A stretch of 64,000 bases of DNA from Planotetraspora silvatica (GTDB taxonomy: Bacteria; Actinomycetota; Actinomycetes; Streptosporangiales; Streptosporangiaceae). Both the position numbers and the translations under genes were made by a program. The stretch spans positions 62,001-126,000 of the forward strand of contig NZ_BOOQ01000038.1 of NCBI RefSeq assembly GCF_016863315.1, in the 5' to 3' direction. Below, in pieces: positions 43,417 to 53,533 of the stretch; position 1 is the stretch's first letter; each line of letters starts with the position of its first letter. The notes below the pieces were generated by a model. It did not search any database and had not been told where the DNA came from. It saw nothing but the letters and a program-made list of their open reading frames with translations.

Positions 43417-44232
43417 TCAGGCGTCGCGGTGACGCAGCAGGTAGGTCGCGGCGAGGAAGACCGCGGCGATCCAGAGGCAGTAGACGGCGAATCCGCCCCA
43501 GGGGCCCAGCATGCCCGGGTCGGGCACGACCACGGCGATCTGTGACCCCGCGTTGGGCGGGAAGTACTTCGTCACGGTCCTGCCCCATGAGCTGGGCAGG
43601 ATGCCGATCATCGGTGGCAGGACGAACAGAATGGCCACCGTCGCGGTGATCGCGGCGGCGGAGTGGCGGATCAGCGTGCCGACTCCCAACCCGAGCAGCC
43701 CGGTGGCGACGAGGTACAGCCCGGCCCCGAAAACCACCCGGAACGCGTGCGGGTCGACCAGCGTGGCCGCGTCGTACCTGGCGGACAGGATCGCCTGGGT
43801 CACGAAGAAGGCGCCGAACGCCGAGATCATGCTGACGACGAAGGCGACCCCGCCGAACACCAGGGCCTTGGCCAGCAGCAGCCGCAGGCGCCACGGCACC
43901 GCGGCGAGCGAGGTGCGGATCATCCCGGTGCGGTACTCACCAGTGATCGCCAGAGCTCCGAGAGTGGCCAGCGACAGCTGCGCGAGCACCGCGCCCTGGA
44001 AACTCAGCTCGATGACGTTGAACGACGGATTGGCGTCGTTCTCCTCGGCCCCCAGCGCGGCCATGCCGATCGCGGCCGCCGCACCGATCATCAGCACGGC
44101 CGTGGTGATGAGGGCCCACATCGTGGAACGGACCGTCCGGAGCTTGGTCCATTCCGAGAGAAGAATCCGCGCGAAGCCGCGATTGGCGGCACCGCGCGCC
44201 GGAACTACCGCGACAGAGGCGGGGCCAGTCAT
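43417..44232 (-). CDS. ABC-2 type transporter permease
   Basis: 271 residues with six predicted helices. FARILLSEWTKLRTVRSTMW near the N-terminus is the common actinobacterial ABC-2 permease motif, followed by ALAITGEYRTGMIRTSLAAV. Probably an exporter of a drug, lipid or peptide. Its start overlaps the ATPase gene (ATGA). Confidence 0.9.
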   Translation of the reverse strand: MTGPASVAVVPARGAANRGFARILLSEWTKLRTVRSTMWALITTAVLMIGAAAAIGMAALGAEENDANPSFNVIELSFQGAVLAQLSLATLGALAITGEYRTGMIRTSLAAVPWRLRLLLAKALVFGGVAFVVSMISAFGAFFVTQAILSARYDAATLVDPHAFRVVFGAGLYLVATGLLGLGVGTLIRHSAAAITATVAILFVLPPMIGILPSSWGRTVTKYFPPNAGSQIAVVVPDPGMLGPWGGFAVYCLWIAAVFLAATYLLRHRDA

Positions 44233-45158
44233 TTCCGCTCCGAGACAATAGGGGTGCCGAGGTGATACTCGACGCTGTCCTTGGTCATCGCCATGTAGGC
44301 CGCCTCCAGGGAGGTCTCCTGTGCGACCAGTTCGTGCAGGGGAATGCCGCGGGCCGCCGCCAGGTCTCCGATCATGGCCGCGGGCATCTTCCGCACCCGC
44401 AGATGGTCATCGACCGACGACACCTCGGCGCCACGATCGGTGAGCAGCGAGGCGAGCTCGGCCGGCTCCGGCGAGCGGACCCGCACGTAGCTCTCGGTGC
44501 CGCCGCCGACGAACTCCGCCATGCCCGCGTCCTTGATGAGACGCCCCTTGCCGATCACGATGAGGTGGTCGGCGGTCAGCGCCATCTCGCTCATCAGATG
44601 GCTGGAGACGAACACGGTCCGGCCCTCGGCCGCCATTGCGCGCATGAAGCCCCGGATCCACATGATCCCTTCGGGGTCCAGCCCGTTCACCGGCTCGTCG
44701 AACATCAGCACCGGTGGGTCGCCGAGCATGGCGGCGGCGATGCCGAGCCGCTGGCCCATCCCGAGCGAGAAACCACCGATGCGCCGCGTGGCCACGGAGG
44801 CGAGACCCACCTGGTCGAGCACCTGGCCCACCCGCTTGGCCGAGATGCCGTTGCTCTGTGCCAGGCAGAGCAGGTGGTTGTGGGCGGAACGGCCACCGTG
44901 GGCAGCCTTGGCGTCGAGGAGCGCGCCGATCGCCCGCAGCGGATCTCGCAACTGGGTGTACGGCCTGCCGTTGATCCTGATCGAGCCGTTCGTCGGGTGG
45001 TCCAGATTGAGGATCATTCGCATGGTCGTGGACTTGCCGGCGCCGTTGGGCCCGAGGAATCCGGTGACCCTGCCGGGGCGTACGGTGAAGGACAACCTGC
45101 TGACCGCGGTGGTGGTGCGGTAGGTCTTGGTGAGGTCCTGCACCTCGATCGTCGTCAT
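44229..45158 (-). CDS. ABC-2 type exporter ATP-binding protein
   Basis: 309 residues: Walker A GPNGAGKST, signature FSLGMGQRLGIAAAML, Walker B VLMFDEPVNGLDPEG, then a C-terminal extension of ~90 residues typical of DrrA/NatA-like ATPases. The signature has GMGQR in place of GGQ/MRQR, as in this group. Partner of the permease immediately downstream. Directly downstream of a NarL/DesK pair, which may control it. Confidence 0.92.
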   Translation of the reverse strand: MTTIEVQDLTKTYRTTTAVSRLSFTVRPGRVTGFLGPNGAGKSTTMRMILNLDHPTNGSIRINGRPYTQLRDPLRAIGALLDAKAAHGGRSAHNHLLCLAQSNGISAKRVGQVLDQVGLASVATRRIGGFSLGMGQRLGIAAAMLGDPPVLMFDEPVNGLDPEGIMWIRGFMRAMAAEGRTVFVSSHLMSEMALTADHLIVIGKGRLIKDAGMAEFVGGGTESYVRVRSPEPAELASLLTDRGAEVSSVDDHLRVRKMPAAMIGDLAAARGIPLHELVAQETSLEAAYMAMTKDSVEYHLGTPIVSERK

Positions 45159-45279
45159 GTTTCGAGCATCGCGCGCCGTCCGGCCGGTCGCCTCCTCCCC
45201 GAGAAGGCATGATCACTAGGCCTCTGGTCCCAGCGACTGGGTCCAGGAGCCCAGCGGCCGGGCCCAGCGCGGCGGGGAC

Positions 45280-45951
45280 TCAGGCTCCCGGCGTCACCAG
45301 GCCGGCCTCGTAGGCGACGATCACCGCCTGTGCCCGGTCATGTGCCCCGATCTTGGTGAACAGGTTCGTCACGTGGTTCTTGACGGTGGAGACGGCGACA
45401 CCGAGAGCCTCGGCGATGTCGGCGTTCGAGTGGCCCTTGGCGATCAGTGTGAGCACCTCGCGCTCACGCTCGCTGAGGCCCAGCGACGACAGCGCGGCGT
45501 TACCGGACGCCACTCCCCCCACCCTGAGGGAGGGCCGGACGAAGGTACCGATCAACCGGGTGAGCAGGCGCGGCGCGACGATGGAGTCCCCGCGATACAC
45601 CACACGCACCCCCTCGACCAGCTCCTCGGGAGACACCTCCTTTGGCAGGAACCCCGCGGCCCCCGCCCGCAGCGCCCCGACAACGTACTCGTCGAGGTCG
45701 AACGTGCTCAACGCCAGCACCCGCGCTCCGGGCGAGACCGCCATGATCTGCTCGATGGCCGCGACACCGTCCAGCTCCGGCATGTGAATGTCCATGAGGA
45801 TCACGTCGGGCCGCAGTTCGCGGGTACGGCTGATCGCCTCCCGTCCGTCGGCGGCCTGCCCCACCACCTGGATGTCCGGATGCGACTCCAGGATCAGGCG
45901 CAGACCATACCGGACCACGGCATGATCATCGACGAGCAGGACAGTGATCAT
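45280..45951 (-). CDS. NarL-family response regulator
   Basis: 223 residues: receiver (LLVDDHAVVRYGLRLILESH; Asp in DVILMDIHMPELDG; LALSTFD; GFLPKEV) and a LuxR-type HTH (LSEREREVLTLIAKGHSNAD). ATG overlaps the kinase stop. The ABC-2 exporter follows 121 bases downstream on the same strand and is the likely target. Confidence 0.92.
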   Translation of the reverse strand: MITVLLVDDHAVVRYGLRLILESHPDIQVVGQAADGREAISRTRELRPDVILMDIHMPELDGVAAIEQIMAVSPGARVLALSTFDLDEYVVGALRAGAAGFLPKEVSPEELVEGVRVVYRGDSIVAPRLLTRLIGTFVRPSLRVGGVASGNAALSSLGLSEREREVLTLIAKGHSNADIAEALGVAVSTVKNHVTNLFTKIGAHDRAQAVIVAYEAGLVTPGA

Positions 45952-47087
45952 GAGATCTCTTTCTCGGGTACGGAAGAAGGCAGCGGAAAGCCGGCGAACA
46001 CCCGGAAACCGCCCTGCGGCCTGGGGCCGGCCTCGAAGGTCCCCCCGCACAGAGCGACCCGTTCGGCCATGCCCGCCAGCCCGTGACCCCCGACGCCGGC
46101 GCGGCGCACGCTCATCGCGTCGTCGACGATCTCCACATCGAGCGTCGAGGGCCCGTAGGTCAGCCGGACCGACGCCCTGCCACCCTGGCCGTGCTTGCGG
46201 ACGTTGGTGAGGGATTCCTGCACGATCCGGTAGACGGCCAGATCGACGGCAGCGGACAGGGACCGCTGCTCCCCCACCACTAGTAGCTCCGCGGACAGAC
46301 CCGTCTCACGGGCGCGGGCCACCAGGGCGTCGAGGGCGTCGGGTGACCGGACCGCCGCGCCGTCCCTGCTACTGCTGTCCTCGGCGTCGTCGGCCCGCAG
46401 GATGTCGAGCAGTCCCCGCATCTCCGCCATCGCCTCCCGCCCCGCCAGCTCCGCTCCGAGCAGGGCCTCGCGAGAGGAGTCAGGGTCACGGGTGGTGCGG
46501 GCCGCACCGATGAGAAGGTTCATCACGCTGATGTGGTGGGCCACCACGTCGTGCAGTTCACGGGCGATCCTGCGCCGCTCGATGTGGACGGCCTCGGCGG
46601 CGGTCTCGGTGTGCCTGCGCCTGTCCAGCTCCCATCTCGCCCTGACGCTCTGACCGATCGCGATCAGCACGATCGCGTAGACCACGATGGCCTGTGGGGG
46701 TATGTCGTAGCTGTAGACCAGAGCGGCGACGACGCCCACGGGCCATCCGCTCCGCGGCGGAAGATACCTGCCGCAGCTGTAGAACGCCACGCAGGCCGAC
46801 ATGAGGGTGAGGCCCTTGTCGTTCGCCCCGAAGATCATGACCACGAGGAATTCGGCGCCGACGGTCACGGCCACCACGAGGATCGGCCGGTCACGCCGCA
46901 CGATCAGCGAGAGGGCCGCGATCGCGGCGATACCGACGGCGGCCAGCACCTGGGAGACCACGACGGGACCGGCATGCGTCGCGGTCACGGCGAGGTAGGT
47001 CAGCGAGACCGCCAGAGCCAGCGCGGTGAGAATCGCGTCCTGCACGCGAGGCCGAGACAGGAACCCCGGCGCCTGAGCCCCGTGCAT
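45948..47087 (-). CDS. DesK-like sensor histidine kinase
   Basis: 379 residues: six short N-terminal helices (about 15-150), then HisKA_3 (RRIARELHDVVAHHISVMNL, phospho-acceptor His in the ELHD motif) and a DesK-type ATPase (VVDDAMSVRRAGVGGHGLAG MAERV). ATG at 47087 was chosen over a TTG six codons upstream because the ATG context has a GGA site and family members start here. First gene of the pair. Confidence 0.9.
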   Translation of the reverse strand: MHGAQAPGFLSRPRVQDAILTALALAVSLTYLAVTATHAGPVVVSQVLAAVGIAAIAALSLIVRRDRPILVVAVTVGAEFLVVMIFGANDKGLTLMSACVAFYSCGRYLPPRSGWPVGVVAALVYSYDIPPQAIVVYAIVLIAIGQSVRARWELDRRRHTETAAEAVHIERRRIARELHDVVAHHISVMNLLIGAARTTRDPDSSREALLGAELAGREAMAEMRGLLDILRADDAEDSSSRDGAAVRSPDALDALVARARETGLSAELLVVGEQRSLSAAVDLAVYRIVQESLTNVRKHGQGGRASVRLTYGPSTLDVEIVDDAMSVRRAGVGGHGLAGMAERVALCGGTFEAGPRPQGGFRVFAGFPLPSSVPEKEIS

Positions 47088-47105
47088 GGTTCCGATCCTA
47101 TTCAA

Positions 47106-47304
47106 CCCGGACCTTTCGCGACCATGAACAGTGACACCGGGTTGCGGCTCTCGACCAGAACCTCGACATCACCACCCCCGAGGGCAGGCTCTTCGGCAGG
47201 GAGGGACCCACCTCGAACATCTACAAGAACAATTCGGCAGACTTCTTCCTGCTGGGCAAGGGGCTCTGCGCTGCCAGTTTGGCTGGCGGCAGGTGTAGGA
47301 CGTG
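47106..47304 (+). pseudogene. Possible serine-recombinase fragment
   Basis: A startless frame reads RVAALDQNLDITTPEGRLFG, then diverges. LDQNLDITTPEGRLFF-like sequence is characteristic of the catalytic domain of DNA invertases/resolvases. Only about 25 residues match, so this is tentative. Confidence 0.35.
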
Positions 47305-47325
47305 AACCTGCGTAGGCTGAGCCGA

Positions 47326-47366
47326 CGGTTTTACAGCACGTGACCTCTCCCTGCCGCTCATTACCT
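47326..47366 (+). repeat. Dispersed 41-bp repeat, copy 2
   Basis: Matches 19202-19242 with a single T/C difference. Lies immediately after the serine-recombinase-like fragment, suggesting it is the edge of a mobile element. Confidence 0.7.
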
Positions 47367-48175
47367 GCGAGAACGATCGTCTCTGTAGGACGCCCATAGG
47401 AGATCATTCCGCGTATATTCCGTGCGGCGAGGGTCCTCCGCGAGGGCACCAGAATTACGGACACACGCCGTGCGACATGGCGGACTGGGACTGGGACGGG
47501 CACCAGGACATCGCGGTCAAGTTGGTTACCCAGACATGGCCCAAGGATCGGACCGGCTTGGTTCTCCTCGAACATGGACGATGCGATCGGGTGTGGTGAG
47601 GTTGGCAGTACGGACTCTGCCTTCGCACAGACCCTGGCCCGTGTCTGCGAACTGATATCTGTGGGCGTAGACCTGACCCCTCCGGAGCCATTCATATCGA
47701 ACGACCGGACGTCTCCAAATGGTCTCGAACCAATCCGCTGTGATCGCCGCCAATTCCGCAGGGCTACCAGGCGGCACTCTAGATCAGGACGGCGAGGCCA
47801 GAGCCAGCGGTTTTTCGATTGCGACTCTTGCTCCGCAAGCACCTGTCATGTTCTTCGAACCTGGCGTTTGTCCAGGTCAAGGCCACATGTCGCGACCTCA
47901 CGGTCTGCGGTCTTCGCTTGTGGGAAAGTGTGCGGCACACAGCATGCCGGCCTGGTCATTTTCGTACTGCTGCGCGCCTGTGTCCGTGGTCTGCCCGTGA
48001 GGGCTTCGCCGACCGCCCCAGCCAGCAGGGGGGACTTTTCGGTGTGAACCCTGCGCGGTTGATCAGCGTGCGCGATGCCGGCGCGTCGCTCGTCTTCATG
48101 TAAACGATCAGATCACCCTCACACGGCGCGAAGGCGCGGGTTAGCCATGGTCAACCCGGCAACGCCCCGCGCAGG
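47367..48175. other. Degraded region with coding fragments
   Basis: No intact gene. On the plus strand near 47460-47520 a frame reads CDMADWDWDGHQDIAVKL, resembling a VCBS/FG-GAP calcium-binding repeat. On the minus strand (about 47530-47780) LAAITADWFETIWRRPVVRY, then YAHRYQFADTGQGLCEG resembles a known actinobacterial hypothetical with an internal deletion. Both are tentative. The segment 47800-48175 shows nothing recognisable. Confidence 0.35.
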
Positions 48176-48688
48176 TCAAGCGGGCCGGCCAGGTGCCCGT
48201 GCCGATCTTCCCAGTCGGGCCGCAGCGATAGATTCGCCCAATGTCCATAGGGACGCACCTAGCAGCACCAAGTCTTTGAGCAGAAATTGCCCCAAAGGCG
48301 ACAGTGCTGGAAATCCTCCGGCGGTTGGATCGCCAACGCCAGGAGTGGTGAACAGGAAACTCAATGTGGCGAGGAACAGCAACGCGGCCAAGGCGCTGCC
48401 AACGGCGGAGAAATGCGGAAGCCATGGCCCGAGGGCGACCAGAAGAGCCGCGATGATCTCAACGGTACCCAGGAAATTGGACAATGCCCGGACGCTGAGG
48501 GCGTCGGCCATCCAGCTCATGAACGGACTGTGCGTAATGTACTGTTGAATACGCACAGCCTCCGAGTCAGTGTATTTCAGGGCACCGATCCAAGCGACGA
48601 CCACCACGAGTCCGTATCGGAGGATAAGGCTGCCGGCGAGCAATACGTACCGTTCGATTATGGGACGATCTCCTGGGGAAGCAATCAT
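48176..48688 (-). CDS. DUF417 (YkgB-like) membrane protein
   Basis: 170 residues, four helices. RYGLVVVVAWIGALKYTDSE, HSPFMSWMADALSV and FLATLSFLFTTPGV match DUF417/YkgB, seen upregulated by oxidative or chlorine stress in some bacteria but without a fixed function. A GGGAG site is about 10 bases before ATG. Confidence 0.85.
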   Translation of the reverse strand: MIASPGDRPIIERYVLLAGSLILRYGLVVVVAWIGALKYTDSEAVRIQQYITHSPFMSWMADALSVRALSNFLGTVEIIAALLVALGPWLPHFSAVGSALAALLFLATLSFLFTTPGVGDPTAGGFPALSPLGQFLLKDLVLLGASLWTLGESIAAARLGRSARAPGRPA

Positions 48689-49035
48689 CGACTAGCCACT
48701 CCCTGTCAAATGAATTTCGACCGCACTCTAACGCTTGATGCGTTGGCCATACCGGAAGAACGCACCGGGAGCGGTCCGAGGCCGATGGGTGAACCACGGT
48801 ATCGCGCAGGACGAATATCTAGACTTCGTCCGTCCGGCCGTCTGTAGAAGCCACATTGAGCATGTATGCCCAGCCAGGCAGCCAGTTTGGAAGATCTGTG
48901 TACATGATCCTTCCTGGTCAGAGCACAAGCTCCAGCCTTCCGGATCACCCGCCTCACGCACACGAACTTTCTGACACTCCCGTCGGTTTTTTTGGTGACC
49001 TCACGTGGAATCGGTGTCTTGGTTCGGACAGGCGG
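48689..49035. other. Intergenic stretch, no gene seen
   Basis: Promoter region of the DUF417 gene and 3' flank of the alkylsulfatase gene. The upstream of the DUF417 start contains TAACGC-TTGAT-GCGTTG, a short imperfect dyad. No coding signature. Confidence 0.4.
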
Positions 49036-50835
49036 TCAGGGGGTGACGATGTTGAAGTCCCGGTCGGGGTCGTCCAGGAGTTCTATCAAGGTGGTGAATG
49101 CCTGACGGGCTCCGGATGCCTGGACGCCGCCGAGGTCCCCGGACGCGATCACGGCGAGCAGTTCCGGCTTGGTCAGGGTCACCGTGAGATCGGCCGGTGT
49201 CGCCTCTCGTGACCGGGTCTGAGTGAGGACCCCGTTGGCCAAGCTGGTCCTGATCTCCTCTTCGAGGTCGGTGAAGTTCCAGTCGATGGTCAGCCGGATG
49301 TCCCAGGCACGAGGACCGTTGACACGGATCGCCAGGGAGTCGAAGATCTGCTCGGCGCTCAGAGCTCGGGCGAGGTCGGTGCCGGCGCTGTCGATAGGGT
49401 TCTGCGGCTTGTCGCCCCGCAGTTCCGCGGCGCCTTGCAGGTAGAAGTTCCGCCACGTGCCGTTCTCGCTGCCACGGCCGAGCTCGTCGTAGACCTTCGC
49501 CAGAAGTTCCCTGGCGACGACGTCGGCCGGATCGGCGAACACGACATAGTTGAGGATCTGTGCGGCCCACCGCCACTCCCCTGCCTGATAGGCCGCCTCG
49601 GCCTTGGCCAGGATGTTCGAAGCTCCGCCCATGAGCTCCACGTGTCTACGGGCCGACTCTTGCGGGGGAAGCTCCCACAGATGGGCCGGGTTGCCGTCGA
49701 ACCAGCCCATGTAGCGCTGGTAGATGGCCTTGACGTTGTGGGACACCGAGCCGTAGTAGCCGCGAGCGTGCCATGCCCGGCCGAGCGCCGGCGGAAGCTC
49801 GATCATCTCGGCGATCTCCACACCGGTATGGCCCTGGTTGAGCAGTCGCAGCGTCTGGTCGTGCAGGTAGGCATACAGGTCACGCTGCTGGGACAGAAAC
49901 ACGGTGAGCTCCCGCGTACCCCAGGTCGGCCAGTGATGCGAGGCGAACAGCACCTCCGAGTCGGCGGCGAACATCTCGATCGCCTCGGTGAGATAGCGGG
50001 ACCAGACCCGCGGATCCCGGACGAGCGCGCCGCGCAGGGTCAACACGTTGTGCAGATTGTGGGTGGCGTTCTCAGCCATGCAGAGAGCCCGGCGACCGGG
50101 AAGGAAGAAGTTCATCTCGGCAGGCGCCTCGGTGCCCGGAGTGAGCTGGAATACGATGCGGACGCCGTCGATCACCTCCTCCTGGCCGGTGCGGGTGACG
50201 TGGAGCGTGGGCTCGATCAGCGAGATCGTTCCAGTGGAAGTGGTCTGACCGAGCCCCGCGCCGATCTGGCCGACCGCGCTCTTGGGCAGCGCGGCTCCGT
50301 ACATGTAGATCGCCCGCCGGTTCATCGCCGTCCCGGCGTACACGTTCTCGGAGACGGCGTGCTCCAAGAACCCGGCGGGAGCGATGATCGGGATGTTCCC
50401 TCCGTCGGGCACCACTCCCCGGACGCCGCCGAAGTGGTCGGCGTGGGAGTGACTGAAGATGACCGCGGTCACCGGCCGGTTCCCCCGATGCCGCCGGTAG
50501 AGCTCGACCGTGGCCGCCGCACACTCGGTGGACAGGAGCGGATCGATGACGATGACGCCCCGCTCGCCCTCGACGAAGGAGACGTTGGACAGGTCGAACC
50601 CGCGGACCTGATAGATCCCCTCGGCCACCTGGTAGAGGCCGTGCTTGGCGGTGAGCTGGGACTGCCGCCACAGACTCGGGTGCGCCGTGTCGGGGCACGG
50701 CCCGCTCAAGAAGGCGTAGGCGCCGAAATCCCACACCACCCGGCCCCGGCCATCCCTGATCGTCTCCTGCGACGTCGTCCCGACGAACCCCCGATCCGCA
50801 GCCTCGAAATCGGCCCGATCCCCCAGCGACGGCAT
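49036..50835 (-). CDS. Type III linear alkylsulfatase (SdsA1/BDS1-like metallo-beta-lactamase fold)
   Basis: 599 residues. GVIVIDPLLSTECAAATVEL, then FSHSHADHFGGVRG (His/Asp zinc ligands about 129-134), APAGFLEHAVSENVYAG, MAENATHNLHNVL and WPTWG, typical of Zn-dependent alkylsulfatases, which hydrolyse SDS-like esters. The C-terminal ~120 residues are an SCP2-like lipid-binding domain (SLAIRVNGPRAWDIRL). No signal peptide is obvious at the chosen start. A GTG two codons upstream is an alternative start. Stands alone. Confidence 0.88.
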   Translation of the reverse strand: MPSLGDRADFEAADRGFVGTTSQETIRDGRGRVVWDFGAYAFLSGPCPDTAHPSLWRQSQLTAKHGLYQVAEGIYQVRGFDLSNVSFVEGERGVIVIDPLLSTECAAATVELYRRHRGNRPVTAVIFSHSHADHFGGVRGVVPDGGNIPIIAPAGFLEHAVSENVYAGTAMNRRAIYMYGAALPKSAVGQIGAGLGQTTSTGTISLIEPTLHVTRTGQEEVIDGVRIVFQLTPGTEAPAEMNFFLPGRRALCMAENATHNLHNVLTLRGALVRDPRVWSRYLTEAIEMFAADSEVLFASHHWPTWGTRELTVFLSQQRDLYAYLHDQTLRLLNQGHTGVEIAEMIELPPALGRAWHARGYYGSVSHNVKAIYQRYMGWFDGNPAHLWELPPQESARRHVELMGGASNILAKAEAAYQAGEWRWAAQILNYVVFADPADVVARELLAKVYDELGRGSENGTWRNFYLQGAAELRGDKPQNPIDSAGTDLARALSAEQIFDSLAIRVNGPRAWDIRLTIDWNFTDLEEEIRTSLANGVLTQTRSREATPADLTVTLTKPELLAVIASGDLGGVQASGARQAFTTLIELLDDPDRDFNIVTP

Positions 50836-51199
50836 GACGCCCACAGAGCCCCCCACGAAACCATCCGAACCGGCTCCCACAGACTCTCAACGTCAGGCTC
50901 GATCCCGTGGTGTGCCATCACCTCGGTCGGCGCTCGATGAACGTCATCCGCCTGGCCGACCTTCCGACGTCTGGAAACCTCGTTCAGTTCCTGCGCGTCA
51001 GCGTCCATCCTCAACGCGAAGCATCCCGTGGAACTCGGCCGCCGGACTCGTGTCGGATCAAAACACGGTCAGCCTGTCCTGGCCCGGAGCTGAGTGCGGC
51101 GAGGAGGTGCCTCAACCTTCTGATCCTTAGGGCGGTACTAGCTGAGTCCTCGCCCGACCTGCGGGGGGTCGGGAGCCAGTGAGGACTGCGGGTCGTGCC
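50836..51199. other. Gene-less stretch between alkylsulfatase and kinase remnant
   Basis: Promoter region of the alkylsulfatase. A minus-strand frame near 50900-51010 reads MDADAQELNEVSRRRKVG and looks coding but has no family and no clear end. Confidence 0.35.
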
Positions 51200-52514
51200 T
51201 CATGCCGACAGGTGCCTGCCCTCTATCAGCGGTAGCCGAAGAACGAACCGAGCACCGCGGGCGGAGTCCTCGATACGCAGGGTCCCCTGGTGGGCATGGG
51301 CGATGTCGCGGGAGATCGCCAGGCCGAGCCCGCTGCCGGCTGTATCACGGCGGCGTCCGTCTTCCAGACGGACGAACCGCTCGAAGACCCGTTCACGGTC
51401 GGCCGCTTCGATGCCGGCTCCGTCATCAATCACCGCCACGACCCGCCAGGCCGTCGCCAGACGTGACGCATACGATGACGCGGGACTCCGCGTGGCGTCG
51501 CGCGTTGCTCATCAGATTGCTCAGCAGCCGGATCAGCTGGGTCCGCGAGCCGTGTACCCAGACATCCCCGGTCACCCGAACATCCACCGGCACAGGGTGG
51601 GAGGTCGTCCTCGTCTCCTCCGCCACCAGCGCGCCCAGGTCGATCGCCTCATGGGTGGCCGACTCGCCGCTGCGCAGCCGGGCCAGCAGCAGCAGTTCGT
51701 CGACGATCCCCTCGAGCCGGTCGGTGGTCGACAGGGCTCGCTGAATCGTGTCGCGTGGATTGACGTGATCGGGGTAGAGCAGAGCCTCCTCCAGCTGAAC
51801 CCGCAGGCCGGCGATCGGGTTGCGGAGCTCGTGCGACGTGGTGGAGGCCAGTTGGTACTGCCGTTGCACCGGGCGCAGTGACCGGCCCGTTATCCGCCAC
51901 GTCAGCCACCCCGACATGACGGTCATGATGAGCGCGGCCGCCCCGACGACGTACTCGAGGTCGTGCGTCGCCAGAATCGACGACTCCACCGCGCCCGCGT
52001 ACACGACAGGGGAATCGGCACTCGGTGAGACCCTGTCGGCCGCCAACAGGACACACCGCTTGCCTGGAGGACACTCGGTCCACCGCCGTAAACGGTCGCC
52101 GGGCTCCGGCCTGAACATGCTGAGGCGCGCCCGGCCCGTCTGAGGGCTCGAACTCGTAATCCTGCCCCGGGCGTCCACCACTTGAACAAGGTCGACGTTG
52201 GCGGAAACGGGTATGGGGCGGGGCACATGGTCGCTCCGCACCTGCGCGCTCCACCGGAGCACGGTCTTCTCGGCGTTGAAAAACGCCTCGTCTCGAACCC
52301 TGTAGCGAACCGCCAGGTCCATGCCCGCGCCGAGCACCACAACAATCATGAGGACGAGCAGCGTCACCACCGTCGTATAGCGCACTTGAATGAGACACAG
52401 CGACGGAACCGCGTCACCATCTCCCGGCGCGCCCGACCGGCTCTTCCGAGCTGCCAATGGCCGCACGCCATGGGCGATCTCGGCTGGGTGTCTCATCACG
52501 ACTGTGTCTCTCAC
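51200..52514 (-). pseudogene. Sensor histidine kinase with a frameshift in the ATPase domain
   Basis: One frame covers helix 1 (TTVVTLLVLMIVVVLGA), an outer domain, helix 2, then STTSHELRNPIAGLRVQLEE, LLLLARL and NLMSNARRHAESRVIVCV, and ends at a TGA at 51426. The next frame resumes VAVIDDGAGIEAADRERVFE, RRDTAGSGLGLAISRDIAHA to 51200. A single base shift near 51440 splits the gene between N box and G1 box. Unless programmed frameshifting occurs, it is inactive. No response regulator is adjacent. Paralogue of the kinase at 53534-54658. Confidence 0.75.
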
Positions 52515-52740
52515 GCTGATCGCTGATCCACACGGACAATGGGCGGCTCAAAAGCGGCCGGTCCGCGAGTTCCTCCTCGCGTAGCCGCCGCATCCTTTCC
52601 TGGAACACCGCCTGCCGCCTGTACAGCCCCCGGCGATCCATATCCAGTGCGGCCGTCCCGTGGTCGAGCTCGGGATGACGGCCGGCCGCCGGCACCCGGC
52701 CGAACAGGCCTGACTCAAATTGGACGATATCGTCCACTTA
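52515..52740 (-). pseudogene. Possible coding remnant starting at an operator
   Basis: A minus-strand frame beginning ATGGACGATATCGTCC reads MDDIVQFESGLFGRVPAAG and YRRQAVFQERMRRLREEELA. The composition is coding-like but no family is recognised. Its first codons are the palindromic operator itself, so the start is probably not original. Confidence 0.35.
52721..52736. promoter_or_regulatory. TetR operator, copy 1
   Basis: TGGACGATATCGTCCA is a perfect 16-base palindrome. Its half-sites TGGACG/CGTCCA recur at 53345-53360 on the other side of the truncated TetR gene. Confidence 0.7.
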
Positions 52741-52761
52741 ACTTGAAGTTATCCATGCTTG

Positions 52762-53205
52762 TCAAGTTGAGATATGAGGTAGCCCCATGAAGTGCCGTGT
52801 CGCGGCACCAGGTGGGACGACATGGACGACGAACTGTTCGCCGACGGGCTCCCAGCGATCCGCCCCGAGCGCTCTGATCCAGCTCAGCGCCATGTCAATG
52901 GCAAGCCTGAATGGTTGGTCGTCCTGCATCGACTCTGCGAGCAGATATCCGCCCTGCAATGCGGCAATGACCCCGAGGGCGAGTTCCTCCGCGGTGACCT
53001 CGGAACCCAACTCGCCTTCTTCTTGCAGTCTGGCCAAACCGCCGGCCAAAGCGTCCCACAAGGAATCGAAGGCCGCCGCCAGCAGACGGTGAGCGTGGCC
53101 GGAACGGCCGACGAACTCATTGGCCAGCGAGCCGAGCGGGCATCGGTACCCCGCATCGTCGTGCAGACCGTCCCTCCGGACGCATCTGATAACCCTACGT
53201 CAGAG
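52762..53205 (-). pseudogene. TetR-family regulator, N-terminally truncated
   Basis: A startless frame reads GLHDDAGYRCPLGSLANEFV, GRSGHAHRLLAAAF and LWDALAGGLARLQEEGELGS, then EELALGVIAALQGGYLLAES: the ligand-binding domain of a QacR/LmrA-like TetR protein (PxGSLxxE motif). The HTH domain is missing; only 140 bases separate this point from the operator that should precede the gene. A deletion has removed the DNA-binding half. Confidence 0.65.
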
Positions 53206-53344
53206 GCATGTGAACCCGCTTGCCATGGCCGGTTCCGAGCAGCCGATCAGGGCGATTGCACAGTTGCCGGGGTCACGCCTGAGCCACGCCATTCGGGGTC
53301 GTCGCAGACGGGATGGTTGACAGACTTCATACATAACCACAAAC

Positions 53345-53360
53345 TGGACGAAACCGTCCA
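53345..53360. promoter_or_regulatory. TetR operator, copy 2
   Basis: TGGACG-AAAC-CGTCCA, same half-sites as copy 1 at 52721-52736. Position fits autoregulation of the (now broken) TetR gene. Confidence 0.7.
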
Positions 53361-53533
53361 TTCAAGACGATGATCTGGCGCGAGTTCTTCAGGTGGCAAC
53401 CGACCGCGACCCGATCGGCCGGAGAACGCGCCATCACTGTGGCGTGCGACGGCTGAGTGCTGCCGGTCGATTATCCGCCAGCCGCGTCATCGGCATCTGG
53501 ACAACGCGCTGCATGGCGGATGGGAGCGCGGAT

